Positions 28,273 to 38,442 of a DNA stretch of 64,000 nt are shown here, one piece after another. This DNA comes from Sphingobacterium sp. (GTDB lineage Bacteria > Bacteroidota > Bacteroidia > Sphingobacteriales > Sphingobacteriaceae), in contig JAIRVH010000161.1 in assembly GCA_031253985.1 (NCBI GenBank), positions 1 to 64,000 of the forward strand, read 5' to 3'. Position 1 is the stretch's first letter, and each line of letters begins with the position of its first letter. Below the pieces are notes generated by a model that made no database searches, was not told the DNA's origin, and saw only the letters and a program-made list of their open reading frames with translations. The position numbers were made by a program, and so were the translations under genes.

Positions 28273-31200
28273 TTATTTGCTTTGGTTGTCAATCCATTGG
28301 CGCGCATTAACGAATGCCTCTATCCAAGGCGAGACTTCGTCCTGACGGCCTTTAGGATAGTTTGCCCAATGCCATTGGAAAACGGAGCGTTCAATGTGTG
28401 GCATGGTTGCCAAGTGGCGTCCAGTTTTGTCACAGATCATTGCTGTGTTATAATCAGAGCCATTAGGGTTGTGCGGATATTGCTCATAAGCATATTTTGC
28501 AACAATATTGTATTGTTCTTCCGCATAGGGAAGGTTGAATTTTCCTTCACCATGTGAAATCCAGACACCCAATGTACTGCCAGCTAAGGTAGACAGCATA
28601 ACGGAGTTATTTTCCTGTATTTTGACGGATATAAAGTTTGACTCATGCTTTCCTGAGGTATTGTGCAGCATTTTACCATGAACTTCATGCTCTGGATTAA
28701 TCATCTCCAGTTCCATGAATAATTGGCAACCGTTACAGATACCGACCGAAAGCGTGTCCGGACGGGCAAAGAAATCAGTTAGCGCTTTTTTCGCTTTTTC
28801 ATTGTAAAGGAAAGCTCCGGCCCATCCTTTTGCCGAACCCAGTACATCTGAGTTGGAGAAACCACCGACAGCACCGATAAATTGAATATCTTCCAACGTT
28901 TCACGGCCAGATATCAAATCAGTCATGTGCACATCTTTTACGTCAAATCCTGCTAAGAACATAGCATTTGCCATCTCACGCTCTGAATTGGATCCCTTTT
29001 CACGAAGGATCGCAGCTTTTGGACGTACCTTAGTTCCATCTATTGTTGGTTTCTTACCATCAAATTGACTCGGGAAAGTAAAGCTTAGCGGTTGTTTTTT
29101 ATAATTATCAAAACGTTGTTGCGCGGTTCCATTTTTAGATTGCTTGGAATCCAAAAGGAATGATGTCGTAGACCATACATCACGTGTAGCTGCTACATCA
29201 AAGCTGAATACCGCTTCTTGATTTTTAACGGTAACGGTATTTCCTTCAATCACCTGTCCGATTTTAACAGCTTCTATACCGGCTTCTTTAACGACAGCTT
29301 CAAAAGCAGCATCGTCTTTTGCTTGTAGTACAAGTGCAATGTTTTCATTAAAGAAAGCTTTAACAGTATCGGATTCATTTAAAGCAGAAAGATCATAGTT
29401 TGCCGCAAGGTTGACATCAGCAAATGTCATTTCCAATAAGGTTGTAATCAAACCGCCTGATCCAACATCGTGACCAGCTTCGATCTGTCCTTGGTTAACT
29501 AATTTCTGTACGGTATTGAATGCAGTTTTAAAGTAAGCCGCATCCTGAATTGTCGGTACCTCAGTACCCAATTTATTGACAATTTGCGCAAATGAGGAAC
29601 CGCCTAATTTGAAATTATCTTTTGATAAATTGATATAATAAATAGAACCAGCTTGTTTGTTCAATACAGGTTCTACCACTTTTGTGATATCCGTACAATT
29701 TCCAGCCGCTGAAATAATCAGTGTACCAGGCGCAATAACATTTTCGCCATTTGGATATTTTTGCTTCATGGACAAGGAATCTTTTCCCGTCGGGATATTG
29801 ATTCCCAGTGCAATAGCAAAATCTGAACAAGACTTAACAGCTTCGTACAGACGGGCGTCTTCACCTTCATTATTTGCCGCCCACATCCAGTTGGCAGATA
29901 AAGAGATTCCAGCAAGGCCATTTTTGATGGGTGCAAACACAATATTGGAAAGAGATTCGGCAATAGCAGTTCTACTTGCTGCTGTTGGATCAACCAACGC
30001 CGCAACAGGGGAGTGTCCAATTGTTGTCGCGATACCTTCCTTACCTTTATAATCAAGAGCCATCACACCGACATTATTTAGCGGCAACTGTAATGGTCCT
30101 GCACATTGTTGTTTGGCAACGCGTCCACCTACACAGCGGTCCACTTTGTTGGTCAACCAATCTTTAGAAGCAACAGCTTCCAATTGCAATACTTGATTCA
30201 GATAGCTTGGGATGTTAGCTTCATCATAAACGAGATCAGCATAATTGCGAACGACGGTTTTATCGCGCATGAAAGTTTTTGGCGATGAGCCAAAGAAATC
30301 TTCAAGAGCATAATCCATTGGTTTTTGACCATTGCTTTTTGATTCAAAAGTAAAACGATGATCACCAGTTACGTCGCCTACAGTATACATAGGTGCACGT
30401 TCACGGTCAGCAACACGTTTTAAGATCTCAATATCGTCTTCGGCAATGACAAGACCCATACGTTCCTGAGATTCATTACCGATAATTTCCTTAGCAGAAA
30501 GTGTAGGGTCACCTATTGGAAGTGCATCCAGGTCGATTAAACCACCCGTTTCTTCGACGAGTTCCGATAGACAGTTTAAGTGGCCACCAGCACCATGGTC
30601 ATGGATGGAAACAATTGGATTATGATCCGACTCTACTAAGCCACGAACAGCGTTGGCAGCACGTTTTTGCATTTCAGGATTGGAACGTTGGATCGCATTC
30701 AGTTCAATGCCAGAACCGAAAGCGCCTGTATCAGCCGAGGATACAGCTGCGCCACCCATACCGATACGGTAATTTTCACCGCCTAGGACCACGATTTTGT
30801 CGCCTGTTTTTGGCGTATGTTTTTTTGCTTGATCTAATTTTCCATAACCTACACCGCCAGCTTGCATAATGACTTTATCGTAACCAAGTTTACGGCCGTC
30901 CTCTTCATGCTCGAAAGTCAGTACAGATCCAGTAATCAAAGGCTGACCAAACTTATTGCCGAAGTCCGAAGCACCATTGGAAGCTTTGATCAGTATGTCT
31001 ACAGGTGTTTGGTACAACCATTGACGCTCTTGCACTGCGTTTTCCCATGGACGTGTTTTGTTCAGGTCTTTTGCTGGCTCGGTCACTGTTCCTGACTGCA
31101 GGTTCAGTTTGTTTTGTTCCAATCGCGAATAAGCCGTCATATAAACAGCTGTACCAGCTAGAGGAATTGCTCCCTGACCACCAGCCATACGGTCACGAAT

Positions 31201-32004
31201 CTCACCGCCAGATCCAGTTGCTGCGCCAGAAAAAGGTTCTACGGTCGTTGGGAAATTGTGTGTTTCGGCTTTTACAGACAAGACAGAATCAAATGATTTC
31301 TCTTCGTAAAAATCCGGCTTGTCTGCAGATTTTGGTGCAAATTGTGTTACACGGGGCCCCTTAATAAAGGCAACGTTATCTTTGTAGGCTGAAACAATCT
31401 CGTTGGGATTGGTCTCAGATGTTTTTTTGATTAATTTAAATAGGGAAGTAGGTTGTTCTTCGCCATCAATGATAAAGGTACCATTGAAAATTTTATGTCT
31501 ACAGTGTTCAGAATTAGCCTGCGAGAAAGCAAACACTTCAGAGTCTGTCAGCCGGCGGCCCAATTTGGTCGATAGGTTATTGAGATAGTCAACTTCTTCT
31601 GGATTTAGTGCCAGCCCTTCAGATTTATTGTAAGCATCGATATCTTCGATTTCCAAAATGGGTTCCGGTGTGATATTGACGGTGTACATGTCCTGTGTCA
31701 ACATACTGAACTTTTGCGAAATCATTGGATCGAAGTCATTGAAATCTGCTGGCACCGGTTGAAATTCTTCGATGCGAACAATTCCTTGGATGCCCATATT
31801 TTGCGTGATTTCTACGGCGTTGGTACTCCAGGGAGTGACCATCGCTGCGCGGGGTCCTACAAAGTAATGGTTAAGGTTTTGGTCGTCAAGTTTTTTGGCG
31901 TTGCCGAATAGCCAGTTGAGTTTAGTAATGTCTTCTTGTGATAAAGAGTTTACGCTTTGAACACCGTATACAGTGTTCGATGGGTTCTCAAAGAAATGAA
32001 TCAT
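28273..32004 (-). CDS. purL: Phosphoribosylformylglycinamidine synthase (large single-chain PurL)
   Basis: Fourth step of purine synthesis: FGAR, ATP and glutamine to FGAM. 1243 aa from ATG 32004 ([15 protein letters not shown]), the single-chain form combining PurS-like, two AIRS/PurM-like and a C-terminal glutaminase domain. Seen: [16 protein letters not shown] and [21 protein letters not shown] in the synthase half, [17 protein letters not shown] block (here [14 protein letters not shown]), and the glutaminase nucleophile Cys in [13 protein letters not shown] near residue 1110. The longer frame from 32046 is rejected because it starts in the promoter box TAACTTTG. It is monocistronic. Confidence 0.96.
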   Translation of the reverse strand: MIHFFENPSNTVYGVQSVNSLSQEDITKLNWLFGNAKKLDDQNLNHYFVGPRAAMVTPWSTNAVEITQNMGIQGIVRIEEFQPVPADFNDFDPMISQKFSMLTQDMYTVNITPEPILEIEDIDAYNKSEGLALNPEEVDYLNNLSTKLGRRLTDSEVFAFSQANSEHCRHKIFNGTFIIDGEEQPTSLFKLIKKTSETNPNEIVSAYKDNVAFIKGPRVTQFAPKSADKPDFYEEKSFDSVLSVKAETHNFPTTVEPFSGAATGSGGEIRDRMAGGQGAIPLAGTAVYMTAYSRLEQNKLNLQSGTVTEPAKDLNKTRPWENAVQERQWLYQTPVDILIKASNGASDFGNKFGQPLITGSVLTFEHEEDGRKLGYDKVIMQAGGVGYGKLDQAKKHTPKTGDKIVVLGGENYRIGMGGAAVSSADTGAFGSGIELNAIQRSNPEMQKRAANAVRGLVESDHNPIVSIHDHGAGGHLNCLSELVEETGGLIDLDALPIGDPTLSAKEIIGNESQERMGLVIAEDDIEILKRVADRERAPMYTVGDVTGDHRFTFESKSNGQKPMDYALEDFFGSSPKTFMRDKTVVRNYADLVYDEANIPSYLNQVLQLEAVASKDWLTNKVDRCVGGRVAKQQCAGPLQLPLNNVGVMALDYKGKEGIATTIGHSPVAALVDPTAASRTAIAESLSNIVFAPIKNGLAGISLSANWMWAANNEGEDARLYEAVKSCSDFAIALGINIPTGKDSLSMKQKYPNGENVIAPGTLIISAAGNCTDITKVVEPVLNKQAGSIYYINLSKDNFKLGGSSFAQIVNKLGTEVPTIQDAAYFKTAFNTVQKLVNQGQIEAGHDVGSGGLITTLLEMTFADVNLAANYDLSALNESDTVKAFFNENIALVLQAKDDAAFEAVVKEAGIEAVKIGQVIEGNTVTVKNQEAVFSFDVAATRDVWSTTSFLLDSKQSKNGTAQQRFDNYKKQPLSFTFPSQFDGKKPTIDGTKVRPKAAILREKGSNSEREMANAMFLAGFDVKDVHMTDLISGRETLEDIQFIGAVGGFSNSDVLGSAKGWAGAFLYNEKAKKALTDFFARPDTLSVGICNGCQLFMELEMINPEHEVHGKMLHNTSGKHESNFISVKIQENNSVMLSTLAGSTLGVWISHGEGKFNLPYAEEQYNIVAKYAYEQYPHNPNGSDYNTAMICDKTGRHLATMPHIERSVFQWHWANYPKGRQDEVSPWIEAFVNARQWIDNQSK

Positions 32005-32043
32005 TATAAGTGTTTGTTTTGAACGTTCTTCAAATTTAAAGCA

Positions 32044-32051
32044 CAAAGTTA
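32044..32051 (-). promoter_or_regulatory. Bacteroidota -7 promoter box of purL
   Basis: TAACTTTG on the minus strand, 39 nt before the purL ATG at 32004. No clear -33 TTG was found. The position supports the shorter purL start. Confidence 0.5.
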
Positions 32052-32159
32052 CATATTATTTTTATGGAAATGATTGGATTTTGATTAAAAAATAGGTCTT
32101 GATTGCCGTTATAAAAATAACCGGAATTGTTACTATTCGTAAAGACCATCTGATGAATT

Positions 32160-32450
32160 ACGTCTCGATCTGCAGAACCAAGCGGTAGGAGAAGTCCCTT
32201 CAAGTCCCCTAAACTCCCCTCAAGTCCCTACAACTTCGGGAACGGCTCGAGATTGCTTCGGGACTGGCTATGGACTGCTTTGGGGCAGCTTCGGCTCCGC
32301 TTCGCCCTTGTTTCGGCTAGACTTCGGCAATGAGCCAAACAACAGTCAGACACTTGGCAAACAACAGGCGAAGCAATAGGGAGGTTGTCCCGAATCTGGC
32401 CCGAACGAAGCAGCACGATTTCCCGACAAATTACCGAAGAGACCGATCAT
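32160..32450. repeat. GC-rich repeat-like intergenic element
   Basis: Most of the 510-bp gap between purL and pheT is clearly richer in GC than its surroundings and repetitive. It has CAAGTCCC-type units (about 32195-32230), then several CTTCGG copies (32234, 32256, 32289, about 32321) with TTTCGG/CTTCGC variants. The downstream half has the complementary CCGAA/CGAAG words, so the whole can fold back partly. No convincing ORF: the 62-codon minus-strand frame at 32228-32416 has no family look. It resembles a dispersed intergenic repeat of Sphingobacteriaceae. Identity is inference. Confidence 0.55.
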
Positions 32451-32514
32451 CGGCAAATTGACGTTGGATATAAACGCAAATTTATCTAAGTTTGTGCATC
32501 AAATCAGATTCGAG

Positions 32515-34911
32515 ATGAATATTTCATATAATTGGTTAAAACAACACGTTAATATAGATTCGACTCCAGAAGAACTCTCTTTGATTCTGACAAATACAGG
32601 ATTGGAAGTAGAGGCTTTGGACGTTGTACAGAGTATCCCAGGTGGATTAGATGGCTTGGTTGTTGGTGAAGTGAAAACTTGTGAGCAACACCCGAATGCA
32701 GATAAATTGCGAGTAACTACTGTTGATGTAGGCGGTCCGGAGCTCTTGCATATTGTATGTGGCGCACCCAATTGCCGTACAGGTTTAAAGGTCATTGTTG
32801 CCACTGTTGGTACGACTTGTCATCCGATGACGGGGGAGCCTTTTAAAATCACAAAATCTAAAATACGTGGCGAGGTCTCCGAAGGTATGTTATGTGGTGA
32901 AGACGAAATTGGTTTGGGTACTTCACATGCCGGTATTGTTGAGTTGCCAGCCGATGTTGCGGTAGGCACACTGGTTAAAGATCATTATAATATTCAGGAT
33001 GATTATCGTTACGAGATCGGTTTAACGCCCAATCGTGCGGATGCAGCTTCCCATTTGGGCGTTGCAAGAGATATTGCAGCACATTCCCGTACGCAACTGC
33101 TAAAAGCAGATGTTTCGGCATTTAAAGCAGGTTCAGCAGAAGGAACAGTTGTGGTTGTCGACAATGCGCAGGCGAGCCCACGTTATAGCGGTATTAATAT
33201 CAGTGGCATTCAGGTTGCTGAATCTCCAGACTGGTTAAAAGAAAAATTAAATGTGATCGGTGTTCGTCCAATCAATAATATTGTAGACGTTACGAATTAC
33301 ATTTTACATGATCTGGGACAGCCGCTTCATGCTTTTGACGCCGATAAAATTGCCGGCAATAAAGTCGTTGTTCGTTTAGCGGGTGAAGGTGAAAAATTTG
33401 TCACTTTAGATGGTGTGGAACGTACCTTATCGGCAGAGGATCTTGTAATCGCAGATGCGGAGAAACCTATGTGTATTGCTGGTGTTTTTGGTGGTGCATT
33501 TTCCGGTGTTTCTGCAGAAACAACAAATGTATTTTTGGAATCGGCTTATTTCAATGCTGTTTCGGTTCGCAAAACCTCCAAAAGACACGGTCTAAAAACT
33601 GACGCATCCTTCCGTTTCGAACGTGGCACTGATCCTAATATGACGGTTGAAGCACTAAAACGTGCGGCTTTATTGATTCAGGAAATTGCTGGTGGAACTA
33701 TTTCATCAACTTTAAAGGATGAATATCCTGTGGAGATCAAACCGTTTTCATTTCATGTAAGTTATGCAAATGTAGTTCGCCTGATTGGGCAGGCTATTCC
33801 AAATGACGAAATCAAATCGATTATCGTTGCCTTGGGCATTGAAATTGCTGCCGAAACCGAGGATGGACTTGATGTTTTGGTACCAGCTTATCGCGTAGAT
33901 GTCACACGTGAAGTGGATGTTGTTGAAGAGGTATTGCGCATTTATGGTTACAACAACATCGAGTTGAAATCACAAATCAAAGCTTCTTTAAATACGGTGG
34001 AGAAACCGGAGAAGGAAGTCGTTTTAAATCAATTGGCTGATCTATTGATTGCAAATGGATTTCGTGAAATCCTATCCAATTCATTAACGAAACTAGATTA
34101 TGCTGATGAACCAGAAACAGCAGTAAAGCTGTTTAATCCATTGAGCTCCGATTTGGATACAATGCGTCAAAACATGGTGTTTTCTGTTTTAAACGCGGTT
34201 GAATATAATCAGAAGAGAAGAAATTTCGATCTTAAGTTCTTTGAATTTGGGAAGACCTATGCATTGGATGGAGAAGGGTATAAAGAAACGCAGCATCTTG
34301 TTTTTGCATTGACAGGAAAAAATGAGCCGGAGCAATGGAACAACAAGAAAGAAGGCGTTAGCTTTTATCATCTCAAAGCGGCTGTGGACACCCTTGTCAA
34401 GCGTCTAAAAATAGAAGGAATCCAAATCCAGGATGCTTCGAGCAGGCATTTTGCTTATGGTTTATCCTATATGAAAGGGCAAAAATGCCTGGTTTCTTTC
34501 GGTGCTGTTGCTGATGCTGATCTGAAAAAGGCGGATGTAGAAGGTCAGGTTTTCTTTGCTGACTTTGATTGGGATGTTTTGATGAAAATCATTCGCAAAA
34601 ATAGCATTCAATATAAAGAAGTGTCAAAATTCCCTGCTGTACGCCGAGATCTGTCGCTTTTGATTGACGAAAATGTGAGCTTTGACAAGCTGCAATTTAT
34701 TGCGCAAAAGACCGAACGTAAGCTTCTGAAGGAGGTAAATGTGTTTGATGTCTATAAAGGTGATAAAATTCCGGTAGGCAAAAAGTCTTATGCTCTGAGC
34801 TTTATCCTACAGGACGAAGAAAAAACACTTACGGATAAGCAAATTGATGCGATAGTTCAAAAATTAATTGTTAATTTTGAGAAGGAACTAGGCGCAGAAG
34901 TGCGTGGTTAA
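32515..34911 (+). CDS. pheT: Phenylalanyl-tRNA synthetase beta subunit
   Basis: The beta chain of the (alpha-beta)2 enzyme that charges tRNA-Phe. 798 aa from ATG 32515 (MNISYNWLKQHVNIDSTPEE). The longer frame from a TTG at 32458 adds 19 non-family residues and is rejected. Domains in order: N-terminal tRNA-binding OB fold (EQHPNADKLRVTTVDVGG, CGAPNCRTGL), B3/B4 editing domain (RHGLKTDASFRFERG), B5, the catalytic-like core (NPLSSDLDTMRQNM), and the C-terminal anticodon-binding ferredoxin-like domain (KFPAVRRDLSLLID). pheS is not in the window. It heads a run with the ZapA region. Confidence 0.95.
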   Translation: MNISYNWLKQHVNIDSTPEELSLILTNTGLEVEALDVVQSIPGGLDGLVVGEVKTCEQHPNADKLRVTTVDVGGPELLHIVCGAPNCRTGLKVIVATVGTTCHPMTGEPFKITKSKIRGEVSEGMLCGEDEIGLGTSHAGIVELPADVAVGTLVKDHYNIQDDYRYEIGLTPNRADAASHLGVARDIAAHSRTQLLKADVSAFKAGSAEGTVVVVDNAQASPRYSGINISGIQVAESPDWLKEKLNVIGVRPINNIVDVTNYILHDLGQPLHAFDADKIAGNKVVVRLAGEGEKFVTLDGVERTLSAEDLVIADAEKPMCIAGVFGGAFSGVSAETTNVFLESAYFNAVSVRKTSKRHGLKTDASFRFERGTDPNMTVEALKRAALLIQEIAGGTISSTLKDEYPVEIKPFSFHVSYANVVRLIGQAIPNDEIKSIIVALGIEIAAETEDGLDVLVPAYRVDVTREVDVVEEVLRIYGYNNIELKSQIKASLNTVEKPEKEVVLNQLADLLIANGFREILSNSLTKLDYADEPETAVKLFNPLSSDLDTMRQNMVFSVLNAVEYNQKRRNFDLKFFEFGKTYALDGEGYKETQHLVFALTGKNEPEQWNNKKEGVSFYHLKAAVDTLVKRLKIEGIQIQDASSRHFAYGLSYMKGQKCLVSFGAVADADLKKADVEGQVFFADFDWDVLMKIIRKNSIQYKEVSKFPAVRRDLSLLIDENVSFDKLQFIAQKTERKLLKEVNVFDVYKGDKIPVGKKSYALSFILQDEEKTLTDKQIDAIVQKLIVNFEKELGAEVRG

Positions 34912-34951
34912 TTAGAGAAACAACATTAATTGGTAATATTCAATTTATAAT

Positions 34952-35257
34952 ATGGCAACATTGTCTTCACAAATGAATCTGATCGTTGAGAAAACGAAAA
35001 ATTTAATTCAATTGTGCGAAGTCTTGCAAGAAGAAAATGATTTGCTTAAATTAGAGGTACAATCCTTAAAAGTGGCTTTCGATGCGAGCAACGATAAAAG
35101 CAAGCAATTGGAAGAGAAGGTCAAAGCACTGGCTGTAGCCCGTACGTTAGATTCTGAAACGGATAAGGAAGCAATTAATGAAAAAATACTTGACACAAAA
35201 CAAAAAATTAACGATTTTGTGCGGGAAATAGACAAGTGTATTAGTTTGTTGAAGTAG
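34952..35257 (+). CDS. Coiled-coil protein upstream of zapA (ZapB-like)
   Basis: A 101-aa, strongly helical protein with heptad-like leucine spacing through about residues 10-65 (VEKTKNLIQLCEVLQEENDL then LKLEVQSLKVAF), plus a second helical stretch to the end. No signal or membrane segment. It lies 40 nt after pheT and 54 nt before zapA on the same strand. Size, coiled coil and position suggest a ZapB-like divisome partner of ZapA. The homology is not certain. Confidence 0.6.
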   Translation: MATLSSQMNLIVEKTKNLIQLCEVLQEENDLLKLEVQSLKVAFDASNDKSKQLEEKVKALAVARTLDSETDKEAINEKILDTKQKINDFVREIDKCISLLK

Positions 35258-35311
35258 TTGGAATACGTGTTAGCGGATTAGAACTAATACAACGTTAAAA
35301 AGCTCAAAGAA

Positions 35312-35602
35312 ATGGGAGAGATTTCCATAAAAATAAATATCGCAGATCGTGTTTATCCCCTAAGGGTGGAGAGCGCGGAAGAAGAAGTAATTCGACATGC
35401 TGCGAAATTGATAAATGAAAAAGTAAAGGAATTGCAGGAAAACTATACTGTGAGAGATAAGCAGGATTTGTTGTCCATGTGTGTATTGCAATTTGCGACG
35501 CGTATGCTAAATGCAGAGCGGCAATCCCAGAACCACGAAGTGGGGCTGGAAAATTCAGTACAGGAACTTGATCAGTTGTTGACGGATTTCTTTAAAAAAT
35601 AA
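35312..35602 (+). CDS. zapA: Cell division protein ZapA
   Basis: A 96-aa FtsZ-associated protein that bundles FtsZ filaments at the Z-ring. The N-terminal small globular part is GEISIKINIADRVYPLRVES, followed by EEEVIRHAAKLINEKVKELQ and a long C-terminal coiled coil that mediates tetramerisation. Length matches the family (about 95-110). A coiled-coil gene precedes it and a probable 6S RNA follows, the same neighbourhood in which 6S lies next to zapA in many bacteria. Confidence 0.88.
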   Translation: MGEISIKINIADRVYPLRVESAEEEVIRHAAKLINEKVKELQENYTVRDKQDLLSMCVLQFATRMLNAERQSQNHEVGLENSVQELDQLLTDFFKK

Positions 35603-35639
35603 ATTTACGTTCTTTATATTTAGAGCTTAAACGACGAAT

Positions 35640-35815
35640 TTGCCGCAATTAAATTCGGGTTGTCACTATTTTAAACTTAACGCTTCAATATTACAGGCGC
35701 AAAAAGATATAGGCCATTTTGCGAAAGCCATCTGGGTCATAATCTAAGCCTAATTATGTAATCACGAAGTTTAATAATACATGAGACCTGTTTAAATTTA
35801 ATTGCGGTTTTTTTT
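35640..35815 (+). ncRNA. ssrS: Probable 6S RNA
   Basis: A structured transcript of about 175 nt. The 5' end CCGCAATTAAATT (35643-35655) pairs perfectly with AATTTAATTGCGG (35795-35807), continued by CGGGT (35656-35660) with ACCTG (35786-35790). A T-run follows at once (35808-35816), so the closing stem is also a terminator. An internal hairpin CGCAAAA/TTTTGCG occurs around 35698-35732. Length, long closing stem with weakly paired middle, and position right after zapA fit 6S RNA, which mimics an open promoter and binds the housekeeping RNA polymerase. Structure is seen; the 6S identity is inference. Confidence 0.68.
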
Positions 35816-35950
35816 TGTCATGAAACCCTAATCATGAGCCGCGAGGCTCCATTGTAGTTTGAAGAGAAACTGCGGGATGAGGCCGATTGATTTATACTGG
35901 AATTTAGAATAATTAATAAAAACAAACATACATAATACAATTATACATAC

Positions 35951-37504
35951 ATGGACATCGCAATTTATAGCATAATTTCTCTGATTGTTGGTGTTGTTAT
36001 AGGTCGTTATCTATTGGTTCTGTTATTTAAAAAACAAGAACAGGAAGCCAAAGATAAGGTAAATAGCATACTGAAAGATGCAGAGCAGGAAGGGGAACAC
36101 ATTAAAAAGAAACGCCTGTTAGAGGCCAAAGAAAAGTTCCTTCAATTAAAATCTGAACACGAAAAGGAAGTCAATCAACGTAATAATACCATCAACCAAA
36201 AGGAAAATACGTTAAGACAAAAAGAACAGTCAATTAACCAAAAGCTGGAAAACATCAATCGCGATAAGCAAGAGGTGGATACGAAGAAAAAACAGCTGGA
36301 TAAATTAGTTGAATTGAATGAAAAGAAATCCGAAGAAGTAGAAGCACTCAAATTACAACAGATTAAACAATTGGAGAGCATCGCTGGCGTGACTGCTGAC
36401 GAGGCGAAAAACCAGCTCGTGGATTCTTTGCGCGAAGAAGCTCGCTCACAAGCGATGATTCAAATCAAGGATATCGTAGATGAAGCGAAATTGACGGCAA
36501 CAAAAGAAGCGAAGAAAGTTGTTATCCAGACAATTCAGCGTACAGCAACGGAATCTGCCATCGAAAATACGGTTTCTATTTTCAATATCGAAAATGACGA
36601 AATCAAAGGTCGTATTATTGGTCGTGAAGGTCGTAATATCCGGGCCCTTGAGGCTGCAACTGGTGTAGAGATTATTGTCGATGATACGCCGGAGGCTATT
36701 ATCCTATCTGGTTTTGATCCTGTTCGCCGTGAGATTGCCCGTTTGGCTTTACACCGTTTGGTGACTGACGGACGTATTCACCCGGCCCGTATCGAAGAAG
36801 TTGTTGCAAAAACACGTACGCAGATTGAAGACGAGATCGTTGAAATAGGTGAGCGTACAGCCATTGACTTAGGTATCCATGGCTTGCATCCTGAACTGAT
36901 CCGTATGGTAGGCCGTATGCGCTACCGTTCGTCTTATGGACAGAACCTTTTACAACACTCGCGTGAGGTTGCTAATTTTGCCGCTACAATGGCTGCAGAA
37001 TTGGGCCTGAATGTTAAACACGCAAAACGTGCCGGATTACTGCATGATATTGGAAAAGTACCTGATGATAATCCAGAACTGCCGCACGCCATCCTAGGTA
37101 TGCAGCTTGCTGAAAAATATAAAGAACACCCGGATGTATGCAATGCCATCGGAGCTCACCACGATGAGATCGAGATGACCGCTCTGATATCGCCGATTGT
37201 TCAAGCCTGTGATGCCATTTCTGGCGCACGTCCAGGAGCACGCCGCGAAGTGGTAGAAAGCTATATCAAACGCCTCAAAGAGTTGGAAGATCTGGCACTC
37301 TCTTATCCTGGAGTTGAGAAAACTTTTGCGATACAAGCTGGACGTGAGCTTCGTGTGATCGTGGAAAGCGAGAAGGTTTCTGATGCGCAATCAGAAATAT
37401 TAGCCGCTGATATTTCAAACCGTATCCAAACGGAAATGACATATCCGGGACAAATTAAAGTTACTGTAATACGCGAGACAAGATCTGTGTCTTACGCGAA
37501 ATAG
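35951..37504 (+). CDS. rny: Ribonuclease Y
   Basis: A membrane-anchored endoribonuclease that starts mRNA decay. 517 aa (family about 520). N-terminal membrane helix ([20 protein letters not shown]), long charged coiled coil (about 30-200), KH RNA-binding domain with [15 protein letters not shown], then the HD catalytic domain with [18 protein letters not shown] (the HD pair) and IGAHHDE. It is transcribed after the 6S RNA and ends at a strong terminator. The 130-bp stretch between the 6S terminator and this gene holds a small GAGCC-GCGA-GGCTC hairpin near 35835. Confidence 0.96.
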   Translation: MDIAIYSIISLIVGVVIGRYLLVLLFKKQEQEAKDKVNSILKDAEQEGEHIKKKRLLEAKEKFLQLKSEHEKEVNQRNNTINQKENTLRQKEQSINQKLENINRDKQEVDTKKKQLDKLVELNEKKSEEVEALKLQQIKQLESIAGVTADEAKNQLVDSLREEARSQAMIQIKDIVDEAKLTATKEAKKVVIQTIQRTATESAIENTVSIFNIENDEIKGRIIGREGRNIRALEAATGVEIIVDDTPEAIILSGFDPVRREIARLALHRLVTDGRIHPARIEEVVAKTRTQIEDEIVEIGERTAIDLGIHGLHPELIRMVGRMRYRSSYGQNLLQHSREVANFAATMAAELGLNVKHAKRAGLLHDIGKVPDDNPELPHAILGMQLAEKYKEHPDVCNAIGAHHDEIEMTALISPIVQACDAISGARPGARREVVESYIKRLKELEDLALSYPGVEKTFAIQAGRELRVIVESEKVSDAQSEILAADISNRIQTEMTYPGQIKVTVIRETRSVSYAK

Positions 37505-37523
37505 ATCTATCGAGGTCGACAAT

Positions 37524-37561
37524 AAAAAAGGGGCAATCCACACTGGATTGCCCCTTTTTTA
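37524..37561 (+). terminator. Terminator of rny
   Basis: GGGGCAATCCA pairs with TGGATTGCCCC (37530-37554 region), flanked by six A and seven T. A strong intrinsic terminator. Confidence 0.92.
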
Positions 37562-37654
37562 TCTAATTTTATACGTATCCTCCTACAGCATCATTTCAGC
37601 TATTCAATTTTCAAAAGGGTTAACTTGACTTTCCGGATCCCCTCTTTTTTATTA

Positions 37655-38303
37655 TTATTCGAAAAATTCAATTAAATCTGCTACGCTATGCAACAAATAG
37701 GTGGGCGATTCCTGTTCGAGTTCTGTCCGGCTGCCGTAGCCATAGAGAACTCCTATCGCATCCATCCCCGTTTCCCTGGCGCCAATCAGATCGTTTGCGA
37801 TCACCGATCATGATGCAGTTTTGGGGATCTGCCAGTCCTGTGTTTTCCATGACATACTGAATGACGCTGGTTTTTGTCGGTCTGGAATCATCCAAGGCAC
37901 TTCCTCCTGCAAAATCAAAATATTGATCGATTGCAAAATGACTCAATATTTTTTTTGCGAATATTTCAGGTTTCGATGTCGCCAGGTAAATGTGGTAATC
38001 TCTTGATTTTAGCTGTTCCAAAAGTTCGGGTACCTGATCAAACAGTATATTCTCGTATAATCCTACTGTCGAAAAGCGTTCCCGATATTTGTCGACACAA
38101 GTGATCGCTTCGTTTTCCTCAAATCCAAACGTATGCATAAAGGAATCTTTGAGCGGTGGACCGATCAAAGATTTGAGACTGTTTAGGTCTGCTGTCTGGA
38201 TTCCTTTCGATTCCAGTGCATAAGCAATACATTTGGTGATACCTTCTGCGGGGTCAGTGAGTGTTCCGTCCAGATCGAATAAGACATGTTTATAAGACTT
38301 CAT
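37655..38303 (-). pseudogene. HAD-family phosphatase with a frameshift (phosphoglycolate phosphatase-like)
   Basis: Begins as a normal HAD hydrolase (MKSYKHVLFDLDGTLTDPAEG, nucleophile Asp in DLDGT; cap domain; ATSKPEIF motif; GDR motif IV). Near 37791-37795 the frame breaks. The original frame continues as an unlikely arginine-rich tail to 37686. The frame two bases away reads DLIGARETGMDAIGVLYGYG and on to LIEFFE with a stop at 37655, exactly the expected family C-terminus. About two bases appear to be missing just after GDRK. Either the gene is recently inactivated or this is a sequence error. Intact, it would be about 215 aa and act on small phosphoesters. Confidence 0.82.
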
Positions 38304-38430
38304 GCTGCAATATTACGGAATAGTAGGGGAGTAAGCGAGCCTGTGAAGCTTGAAAGTATTTAATGACGTGCGACAGACCAAAAAATAGCAAATTATTCTC
38401 CCGGGGGAGTGGGGCATGTCCAATATTTGT

Positions 38431-38438
38431 TAAATTTG
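38431..38438 (+). promoter_or_regulatory. -7 box of the DUF962-like gene
   Basis: TAAATTTG, only 4 nt before the ATG at 38443, which would place transcription start at or next to the start codon. Confidence 0.45.
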
Positions 38439-38442
38439 CCGA

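Noticed and set aside
32005..32046. Longer purL start at 32046
   Set aside because: It begins inside the TAACTTTG promoter box; the family N-terminus starts at 32004.
32228..32416. 62-codon minus-strand frame in the GC-rich gap
   Set aside because: The translation is low-complexity arising from the repeat words; no ribosome site and no family look.
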